Below are positions 9,146-17,671 of a DNA stretch of 64,000 nt, one piece after another. The stretch is taken from the NCBI RefSeq assembly GCF_019443085.1, contig NZ_JAHZIL010000004.1, positions 372,001 through 436,000 of the forward strand, written 5' to 3'. Positions within the stretch are counted from its first letter, which is position 1; each line of letters opens with the position of its first letter. A program made the translations under genes and the position numbers. The stretch is from Marinobacter sp. F4218. GTDB lineage: Bacteria; Pseudomonadota; Gammaproteobacteria; Pseudomonadales; Oleiphilaceae. Under the pieces are notes generated by a model. That model did not search any database. It was not told the origin of the DNA and worked only from the letters and a program-made list of their open reading frames with translations.

Positions 9146-9161
9146 ACTCCTATTTAGGAGT
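9146..9161. repeat. 7-bp inverted repeat in the desaturase promoter region
   Basis: Perfect inverted repeat ACTCCTA-TT-TAGGAGT, overlapping the FabR-like palindrome next to it. It may be part of a compound operator; there is no T-run, so it is not a terminator. Confidence 0.5.
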
Positions 9162-9174
9162 ACAGTTGTACGCT
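9157..9174. promoter_or_regulatory. FabR/DesT-like operator upstream of the desaturase
   Basis: GGAGTACAGTTGTACGCT is centred about 64 bases upstream of the desaturase start. From memory, FabR-type TetR repressors of unsaturated fatty acid synthesis bind palindromes with TACA..TGTA cores flanked by AGCG/CGCT; here the right half matches fully and the left half partly. No fabR or desT gene is in the window. Confidence 0.5.
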
Positions 9175-9195
9175 GAAGTTAACCAATTAAGACAG

Positions 9196-9218
9196 CAATA
9201 ACAATGGCATTGTTATTG
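9196..9218. promoter_or_regulatory. perfect 23-bp palindrome upstream of the desaturase
   Basis: Arms CAATAACAATG and CATTGTTATTG around one central base, a perfect 11-bp dyad. It lies 95-117 bases upstream of the desaturase start. Its length and exactness suggest an operator for a dimeric regulator. It is not followed by a T-run in either direction within 10 bases. Confidence 0.55.
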
Positions 9219-9303
9219 TTTCTCGACACAGAAATAGTTATACAAAACAGATGTACCGTTTTTTAGGGATGGAGGCGGGCAGATGACGATGGTCTGGAGG
9301 GAT

Positions 9304-9328
9304 AAAAAAAGGGAGCCCGGAGGCTCCC
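9304..9328 (-). terminator. rho-independent terminator of the acs/response-regulator unit
   Basis: On the minus strand GGGAGCC-TCCG-GGCTCCC is followed by seven T residues, 31 bases after the response-regulator stop codon. The plus strand also carries a T-run after the hairpin, so it could work in both directions. Confidence 0.9.
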
Positions 9329-9358
9329 TTTTTCCTATTCGCGGACTAGCGCTGGCAT

Positions 9359-10024
9359 TCAGCTACCCGACAGCGACTGATCCGAAGGATCGATCTCCAT
9401 CTGCTGAATGGCAATCACGGCCTGGGTGCGGTTGCGAACCCCAAGCTTACGGAACACCGCGGTGATGTGAGCCTTGATGGTAGCCTCCGACACGTCCAGA
9501 TCGTAGGCGATCTGCTTGTTCAGGAGCCCCTCGGCCAACATCCCCAGCACCCGGAATTGCTGCGGCGTCAGTGAGGCCAGCTTTTCCGAGAAATCGGTGG
9601 CGTCCGAATGCATTCGCTCAATCTTGTCGGCCACCCCATCGGGCAACCAGACATCCCCTTCCAGGACTGCCTGAATCGCCTCGGTGATGGTGGGCAACGG
9701 GGCGGACTTCGGGATGAAGCCGGACGCCCCGTAGTCGATTGAACGACGCATTACCTGCAATTCTTCCGAGCCTGACACAACCACGACGGGAAGCCCCGGA
9801 TACTGGCCACGCATGAACACGAGTCCGGAGAAGCCATGGGCACCCGGCATGTTCAGATCCAGAAGAACCAGATCCGCGTCCGGGTGCGACTCTACCGCCG
9901 CCTGCAGTGCCTTGATGCTGTCGACCTCTACGGTCTCCGCATCCGGAACCGCCTGACTGACCGCCTGTTTCAATGCTGCCCGAAACAGCGGGTGATCATC
10001 GGCGACGATAATTGTTTGTGCCAT
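9359..10024 (-). CDS. LuxR/NarL-type response regulator (ErdR/CrbR-like)
   Basis: 221 residues: receiver domain at about 3-120 with DD at 9-10, phospho-acceptor Asp56 in LLDLNMPG and Lys in PKSAP; LuxR-type helix-turn-helix at about 148-210 (GLLNKQIAYDLDVSEATIKAHI). It lies 41 bases downstream of acs on the same strand and shares a terminator. In Vibrio (CrbR) and Pseudomonas (ErdR) a LuxR-type regulator of this kind activates acs during growth on acetate, and the direct linkage here supports the same role by inference. The cognate sensor kinase is not in the window. AAGGAA precedes the start. Confidence 0.85.
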   Translation of the reverse strand: MAQTIIVADDHPLFRAALKQAVSQAVPDAETVEVDSIKALQAAVESHPDADLVLLDLNMPGAHGFSGLVFMRGQYPGLPVVVVSGSEELQVMRRSIDYGASGFIPKSAPLPTITEAIQAVLEGDVWLPDGVADKIERMHSDATDFSEKLASLTPQQFRVLGMLAEGLLNKQIAYDLDVSEATIKAHITAVFRKLGVRNRTQAVIAIQQMEIDPSDQSLSGS

Positions 10025-10065
10025 TCAACAGTTTCCTTAACAGGTTTACGTTGGGTACTGAGATC

Positions 10066-12015
<1,950 letters not shown>

Positions 12016-12185
12016 TGTGCTCCCCCTTTAGTCAGAGTCTGTTGTCATTGTCGGTTATTGGAATACAGAGCGAAGAGGCCTTCGTTGGCCTTTAAGACGG
12101 ATAGCCGTAGTTCAACATGTGAGCGACTGAACAATGAATTAGACTAACGTCCTAATGTGCCTGAACTTTTAGCCGAAACGTCTCG

Positions 12186-12200
12186 GCAACCTGCACGCCA
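12186..12200 (-). promoter_or_regulatory. sigma-54-like promoter upstream of acs
   Basis: On the minus strand TGGCGTGCAGGTTGC has GG and GC elements at the exact sigma-54 spacing (GG-N10-GC) and differs from TGGCACG-N4-TTGC at two positions. A transcript would start about 160 bases before the acs ATG. No sigma-54 activator is encoded nearby. Confidence 0.35.
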
Positions 12201-12330
12201 CCAACAGCATATTGTGTGGGATAAGAAGCTTTTTTAAGGATAGACCTAAAGGACCTGTTCGCAACCAGGCTCATGTAACGGAGGAGCAGCTTCCACGCTG
12301 GGCAATGCCCGGAAAGGAACGTTAAAGGAA

Positions 12331-12352
12331 GCCCGGTCCGGATGGACCGGGC
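12331..12352 (-). terminator. hairpin after the fatty acyl-CoA reductase gene
   Basis: Perfect 9-bp stem GCCCGGTCC / GGACCGGGC with a 4-base loop, 14 bases after the stop codon. On the minus strand it is followed by TTCCTTTAA, an imperfect T-run. Confidence 0.7.
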
Positions 12353-12366
12353 GTTGAGGGTTCGGC

Positions 12367-13905
12367 TTACGCCGCTTTTTTCCGGGCCTTCGCCGAACGC
12401 AGGCTGTACAGTTTCCGTTCCTTGAGGGCATAGCGGTTCAGACCGGCCAGGTGGATCTTGCGGAGGTAAACACTCCAGTCGATCTGGCGGGCGTCCACCG
12501 GAAACAGAACCTTGTCGACCTCGCCCATCCGGGAAGAGAGGGACAACAGCTCGTCATTCCGGAAAATGTAGTTCGGCGCCGTATAGAAACCGAAGATCGT
12601 GGCGAGCGACCGGGTGGTGTCCAGATTCTTCAAAACTTTCAGCTCGCGATTGTGCCCGAGCATTTTCAGGACCCGGCCGGTGAGGCTGAGCGGTATTCGC
12701 ACACCGCCGACCACTGCATCAAACAGCTTTCGGTTAACTGCCACAAAGGGCTTCGTCGGCTGCCGATAGAACAACTGGTCATACTCTGCGTAACTGGCCT
12801 TGGCTTCAACCATCAGGTGATCGATAAATTCACCGAGGGAAATCGGATTCGAACTGCCGCTGCAACACTGGTAGATCCGCTGCCCTACAGGCTCGGAAAG
12901 TGCTTCGGCCAGGGACAGAATAATGGCATTGGCAACCAGGTCCACCGGAATGACATCAATGACGCCTGAGCGCTTACCCGGAAACAGAGTTACCTTCTCG
13001 CGGGCGTAGGCAAGGATAATGGCATCAGCCACCTTCACGCCCTCAATCCAGCCCGGCGCAGGTTCCTCCAGCGCACTCTCTATAATTGAGGGACGAACTA
13101 TGGTCAGGGAACGGCCAGACAGAGCTTTCATGAGCAACTGTTCCCCCAGCCACTTGGTGAAGGTGTAGGTATCGCTCCAGCCATAACGGTTGGCTTCCCG
13201 AATGCCCAGGTCCACCAGTTTTTTCTCCAGTGTCTTGCCGGAATACCGGGAACGCACGTCCGCAATCTTGTCTTCCAGCAAGCGGACCAGCTCATCAATC
13301 TCGTAGTAGCCCTCCGGGCTGCAGGGAATGTCCTCTCCGGCGGGCTTGATGATGGATTCGGTAACCTGGCCGGAATTAATCCCGTTGACGTAACAGGTGG
13401 ACACCTGCAGAACCGAGAGCTCCCTGTTCTGACGGGCCAGTTCGGCGACATTATCGAGGCACCGGGTGTTGATGGCGAGGGCCTTATCCAACTCCTCCCG
13501 GAAGTTCACACTGGCGGCGGAGTTGATAACGGCATCAATCCCTTTGGCCAGGTTGCGGAACTGGTCGGGAGAAAGGCCGAACAGGGGCTCAGTTACTTCG
13601 CCGGTGACACAGTGAACCCGCTCTTCCACGAAGGTTTCGAAGGCTTCGTTGTCGTCGTGGCGCAAACGCTCAAATACCGAAGACGTTGCTATTTCATCCA
13701 GAAAGCGACCGCGGGCATCTGGGTGTCGTTTGTTCCCCCGGATCAACAGGTGAATGCCGCCAATATCCGGTACCGCCCGGATCAGTTTTTCAAGTACAAC
13801 TTTGCCCAGGAATCCGGTCGTGCCGGTGATAAGGACATGTTTGCCTCGGAGCTGTTCAAGAACATTTGACGACGACTCTCCGGATTTCAACTGCTGTGCT
13901 GCCAT
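12367..13905 (-). CDS. fatty acyl-CoA reductase (alcohol-forming), wax-ester pathway
   Basis: 512 residues, closely resembling by memory the 512-513-residue Marinobacter reductase that converts fatty acyl-CoA, through the aldehyde, to fatty alcohol with NADPH. An extended SDR domain comes first: GTTGFLGK (residues 28-35), NSAASVNF, and the catalytic YTFTK segment. A C-terminal FAR_C (male-sterility) domain follows, with FGFYTAPNYIF and a basic tail ending KARKKAA. The alcohol would be esterified by a wax synthase, not present here. GAAGGAG lies before the ATG. Upstream are a perfect TATAAT and a palindrome (separate entries). It appears monocistronic. Confidence 0.93.
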   Translation of the reverse strand: MAAQQLKSGESSSNVLEQLRGKHVLITGTTGFLGKVVLEKLIRAVPDIGGIHLLIRGNKRHPDARGRFLDEIATSSVFERLRHDDNEAFETFVEERVHCVTGEVTEPLFGLSPDQFRNLAKGIDAVINSAASVNFREELDKALAINTRCLDNVAELARQNRELSVLQVSTCYVNGINSGQVTESIIKPAGEDIPCSPEGYYEIDELVRLLEDKIADVRSRYSGKTLEKKLVDLGIREANRYGWSDTYTFTKWLGEQLLMKALSGRSLTIVRPSIIESALEEPAPGWIEGVKVADAIILAYAREKVTLFPGKRSGVIDVIPVDLVANAIILSLAEALSEPVGQRIYQCCSGSSNPISLGEFIDHLMVEAKASYAEYDQLFYRQPTKPFVAVNRKLFDAVVGGVRIPLSLTGRVLKMLGHNRELKVLKNLDTTRSLATIFGFYTAPNYIFRNDELLSLSSRMGEVDKVLFPVDARQIDWSVYLRKIHLAGLNRYALKERKLYSLRSAKARKKAA

Positions 13906-13974
13906 GGGTGGAACTCCTTCTCAACTTTCAAATCTACGACCGGTCGAACACCTTGCCGGCGGGGAAAATGTGTT

Positions 13975-13989
13975 TGTGAATTGCTCACA
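13975..13989. promoter_or_regulatory. TGTGA-N5-TCACA palindrome in the reductase leader
   Basis: TGTGAATTGCTCACA lies 70-84 bases upstream of the reductase start and just downstream of the predicted transcription start. It resembles a CRP half-site pair but has a 5-base rather than 6-base spacer, so a different dimeric regulator is more likely. Confidence 0.4.
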
Positions 13990-14002
13990 GGAAAGAAGTT
14001 GC

Positions 14003-14008
14003 ATTATA
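14003..14008 (-). promoter_or_regulatory. -10 element for the fatty acyl-CoA reductase
   Basis: Perfect TATAAT on the minus strand about 98 bases before the start codon. No good TTGACA-like element is seen 16-18 bases upstream, so the promoter may need an activator. Confidence 0.45.
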
Positions 14009-14142
14009 CGGGCCACCGCCGAACCCCATGATTAATATTTGCACACTATTCGTGACAGAGCGGTGACACACTGCAAAATTACGCCACAAAAGGTGCTAAT
14101 AAAATGACAGGGAACTGGGCAGGTTTTTTAGGGGATCCGGGG

Positions 14143-15444
14143 TCATTTCCGGTCATTGCCGGCCAGGGAGCGCAACAACTGATCCAGTGAAATCTCCGCC
14201 GGCTGCTCCTTGAGCGCCCTCACCAGGCGGTCCTGCTCACCGAAGCTGACACGATCATAGACAGGCTCTGCCTGACCCGGGCCCGTCGATACCGGGGCCG
14301 TATCCGGTCCCTGTTCCGGAGCGATCTGGTCGGCCAGGTGCCTCAGGTGCATGGCCAGATGACGTTTCTTCTCATCACTCAGTTTTTCCCATTCGAGGGA
14401 GCCAAGCCCGGTCTGGATAATTTCAATGGTGTCACTGTCCGGCGTGCTCCCAAGAAGTGCAAAAAGCCGGGTAAATGCTTCATAACGCAGCATTGCATTG
14501 TCGGGCGTTTGCGCCAGCGTTGCCTCAAGATCACTCACGGCATTCAGGCAACGCTGACGTGGATTCGCCGGTTCGACCAATCCCGCTTGCACCGGCCTGG
14601 CCTCCAGCTGCTGGCGCGAAACCCGGTGCCAGTAGGCGGCGATTCCGGTCTTTCTCGGCGGCGACTGAGAGAGGCGAACATTGAGCATGTCGGCAAGGGT
14701 ATGAAACTGACGACAGGAGGGATCGCCAACCGGCAGCAGTGCAACCGGTTTCTGGTTGAGCACCGACTGCCGCAGGGTTTCGTCTCTCCAGATCCCCCCC
14801 ATGTAGTGAAGGGTCAGGTCGAGATGACGCCGGGCGGCCGAATCCAGGCGCTGGAATACAGACCGGGCCTGACTGGCGCCCTGAGCCATGTTGACCAGGA
14901 CACTTGGAACCCGCTTGTAGCCCCGACGCCGGATGACTTTGATGAGCGAAAATGCATCGGTCAGTGAGGCCGGATCCGGGGTCACAACAATACAGGCCAG
15001 CTCCGCCGCCGCGATCATGTGCAGGCTCGGCGCCTGCAGCCCGGCCGCAGTATCCGTAATCACATAGTCGTACCGGCTTTCCAGCTGAGAGAGCGCCCGC
15101 AGAATACGCAGGCTATCGGAGGGGCTCATGTCCATGCACTCCTGAACGCCAGAAGCGCCGGGGACAATATGCAGGCCATAGTCCGTCTCGAGCAGGGTGT
15201 CCTGTAACCGGCATTCACCGGCAATCACGTTGGCCAGGGTTTTCTCGGGATAAAGACCGACCATGATGCTGACGTTGGCAAGGTCAGTGTCGCCATCAAG
15301 TAACAGGACTCGTTTACCCTGGCGCGCCAATGTAAGCGCCAGGTTGAGAGCAACCGACGTTTTGCCGACCCCGCCCTTACCGCCGGTAACGGCAATGGTT
15401 CGAGGTTGGTTCGATTTGGGCGTGCCAGATTCTTCTACGGTCAT
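14143..15444 (-). CDS. MinD/ParA/FlhG-like ATPase with extra C-terminal region
   Basis: 433 residues. Residues 15-255 are a MinD-type deviant Walker ATPase: GGKGGVGKT at 21-29, LLLDGDTDLANVS as switch region, and VITDTAAGL as Walker B. The arrangement resembles FlhG, but no flagellar gene is nearby. The last 150 residues are helical and polar (ALLGSTPDSD, SDEKKRHLAMHLRHLADQ) and match nothing I recognise. No amphipathic membrane-targeting helix of MinD type is obvious at the C-terminus. It is divergent from the HDOD-kinase gene with 223 AT-rich bases between, which suggests coordinated control. Confidence 0.75.
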   Translation of the reverse strand: MTVEESGTPKSNQPRTIAVTGGKGGVGKTSVALNLALTLARQGKRVLLLDGDTDLANVSIMVGLYPEKTLANVIAGECRLQDTLLETDYGLHIVPGASGVQECMDMSPSDSLRILRALSQLESRYDYVITDTAAGLQAPSLHMIAAAELACIVVTPDPASLTDAFSLIKVIRRRGYKRVPSVLVNMAQGASQARSVFQRLDSAARRHLDLTLHYMGGIWRDETLRQSVLNQKPVALLPVGDPSCRQFHTLADMLNVRLSQSPPRKTGIAAYWHRVSRQQLEARPVQAGLVEPANPRQRCLNAVSDLEATLAQTPDNAMLRYEAFTRLFALLGSTPDSDTIEIIQTGLGSLEWEKLSDEKKRHLAMHLRHLADQIAPEQGPDTAPVSTGPGQAEPVYDRVSFGEQDRLVRALKEQPAEISLDQLLRSLAGNDRK

Positions 15445-15667
15445 GACCGGAGCTCTACGTCCCTGATTGTAAGGAATCCGCCATTTTAACCTGTAAAAAT
15501 TCTACACATATCACAAGACAGATAATATACTGCTTAAAAATACACCAATAAGTATTTAATAACGACGGATTATTGTCTAAGCTCCATTGCAACAACAACT
15601 ACGAATACCCCGTCATGCGTGAACCGACGACGGCATGACACCGAATTAGGCGCGACAGGTAAGCTCT

Positions 15668-17647
15668 ATGGATTTAGCTCCTGATCTACAGTTACCGAGT
15701 CTCCCGGAGGTTACCCTCCGGGCACTTGAGGCCTGTCACCAGGACGAGAGCTACCGAACCATCAGCGAGATCGTGTCCGTGGACACGGCTCTCGTTGCCA
15801 GAATCCTGGCGCTTGCCAACTCCGCACTCTATCGCCCGGCCACACGCATTACCTCGGTGGACCAGGCCTTGTTGAGACTTGGCACACGTCGTTTTCAAAC
15901 TCTGGTGTTGACGGCCGCCCTGCGCCAACTCCTGTTCGAACTGGGGGGCGACGAATGGCAGCAGCTCAGGGATTTCTGGCGACACTCACTGACCACGGCC
16001 CTGACAGCCCGGGCTCTGGCCACGCTCACGCGTTACCGGGAACCCGACGAAGCGTTCATGTTGGGCATGGTCCACAACATCGGCGAACTGATCGCCATCA
16101 AGACGCCCGCACCCGACGCCAAGCAGTACTTTATCACTCACCAGTCCGACATAGCTGCAGAGCTGGTGACGGCCTGGGGCCTCGGCCCTATGGCCGCAGA
16201 CGCCATGCGCTACCAGCAGGCGCTTCCCCACGAACTCCGGGACGCCGGACACCTGGTCAAGCTGATAAGCCTCGCTACACGACTGGCACTGTCCGATGCC
16301 GGGGGTATCGCCGCAGCAGCTACGGTTTTTGGCCTGAGTGAAGAACTAACAAGGGAGATAAACCGGCGAATCTCCCACGAAGTCTCCGGCATGGCCGCGT
16401 CATTGGGAATTCCCCTGGACAACGAATATGACGGTGAAACCGCCACCCGGAAACTGAAACAGACGATCCTGCGGCAGGCGATGGCCAACCAGTCGCTCGG
16501 TTTTGCCAATCTGCATGGCCCGGTCGACGACGTTCTCTCGGAGACCGTAAACAGCCTGACGCTGGTTACAGGCCTGCCCGCGCTCTGTTTCGGGCATAGC
16601 GACGATAACCTGGTTCTTTTGTCGGGCACCACCGGCGCGGTTCCGGAGCTTGCGGTTTCCGCCAACCCCGGCGGCAGCGTGCTGACCGATGCCTTCAGTT
16701 CGGGCAAGCCGGTCAGCCTGGCCGACCGCGCGCCCACGGTTCTCGATCGCCAACTGCTGACCCTGCTGCGGACCCCCTCGCTGCTCGCTGTGCCAGTAGT
16801 CACAGGTAACGACCGCCCCGGCGTGTTTGCTCTGGGCACCGATGAAAAAGACCCGACGACCACATCCGAACTCGCCACTCTGTTCGCCCGCCAACTGTCG
16901 GTGGTCCTCGAGGACCGATCGCAGACCCCCGATGCGGATGGCCAGCAGGATGCCATCCAGCAGGAAGTTGCTCGCGAAATGGTTCGAAGGCAGGTTCACG
17001 AAGTCAGCAATCCCCTGACAATCATCCGCCAGTATATTTACCAGCTCAGGAATCGGCTTGAGGACTCGGACGTTCAGCGGGAGCTGGACGTTATCCGTGA
17101 CGAACTCGATCGTGCCGGCAATCTCCTGCTGCAGATGGGGCACACCACCACAGATGACGATGCCGAGGGCGCCGAGCTCAATGCCGAACTCAAAAGCCTG
17201 TCACGCATTCTGGAGGACAGCCTGTTCACGGACGGCAAACGTCAACTCAACGTGATAATGTGCAGGCAGCCGACGCTGCTGACGGTGGGTGCGGCACCCA
17301 TTCGCCAGATCGTCATCAACCTTGTACGCAATGCCGTGGAAAGCCTGCCCGAGAAAGGCGGCAAGGTTGAGATACGGACATCGGCCCCGGTCTGGCAGAA
17401 CAACCGGACCTGGGTGGAACTGGAAATAACGGATACCGGGACAGGAATTCCCGACGAGATCCGAAGTTCCCTGTTCACCCCGGTGAAAACCACAAAAGGA
17501 AAAGGCCACAGCGGATTGGGCCTGAGCATTGTGAAACAGCTAATTGATGACATGGAGGGCATCATTGCTTGTCGCACAGGGCAGGAAGGCACAGCCTTCA
17601 GGATTCTGCTTCCGGCGGCCAACCACAACAAGAACGAGACCGACTGA
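15668..17647 (+). CDS. HDOD-GAF-type sensor histidine kinase
   Basis: 659 residues with an unusual domain order. An N-terminal HDOD domain (about 8-210; LPSLPEVTLRALEA, VDTALVARILALANSALY, GMVHNIGELIAI) is followed by a GAF-like sensor region (about 290-420) and a C-terminal kinase. The phospho-acceptor His444 lies in RRQVHEVSNPLTII. The ATPase part has VINLVRNAVESL (N box), DTGTGIPDE (G1) and GHSGLGLSIV (G2). No membrane segment is seen, so it senses a cytoplasmic signal. The response regulator begins 24 bases later, making a two-component pair whose output is probably cyclic di-GMP turnover. Confidence 0.85.
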   Translation: MDLAPDLQLPSLPEVTLRALEACHQDESYRTISEIVSVDTALVARILALANSALYRPATRITSVDQALLRLGTRRFQTLVLTAALRQLLFELGGDEWQQLRDFWRHSLTTALTARALATLTRYREPDEAFMLGMVHNIGELIAIKTPAPDAKQYFITHQSDIAAELVTAWGLGPMAADAMRYQQALPHELRDAGHLVKLISLATRLALSDAGGIAAAATVFGLSEELTREINRRISHEVSGMAASLGIPLDNEYDGETATRKLKQTILRQAMANQSLGFANLHGPVDDVLSETVNSLTLVTGLPALCFGHSDDNLVLLSGTTGAVPELAVSANPGGSVLTDAFSSGKPVSLADRAPTVLDRQLLTLLRTPSLLAVPVVTGNDRPGVFALGTDEKDPTTTSELATLFARQLSVVLEDRSQTPDADGQQDAIQQEVAREMVRRQVHEVSNPLTIIRQYIYQLRNRLEDSDVQRELDVIRDELDRAGNLLLQMGHTTTDDDAEGAELNAELKSLSRILEDSLFTDGKRQLNVIMCRQPTLLTVGAAPIRQIVINLVRNAVESLPEKGGKVEIRTSAPVWQNNRTWVELEITDTGTGIPDEIRSSLFTPVKTTKGKGHSGLGLSIVKQLIDDMEGIIACRTGQEGTAFRILLPAANHNKNETD

Positions 17648-17671
17648 CGCAGAAACGACGGACATAGAGCG

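Larger units (their letters stand above)
12016..12366. other. intergenic region upstream of acs
   Basis: 351 bases without a convincing gene. It holds the acs leader, a sigma-54-like sequence at 12186-12200, and the hairpin that ends the fatty acyl-CoA reductase transcript at 12331-12352. No tRNA-like fold or small reading frame with a ribosome site was seen. Confidence 0.6.

Noticed and set aside
13975-13989. CRP binding site
   Set aside because: Half-sites match TGTGA and TCACA, but the spacer is five bases, not six; kept only as an unassigned palindrome.
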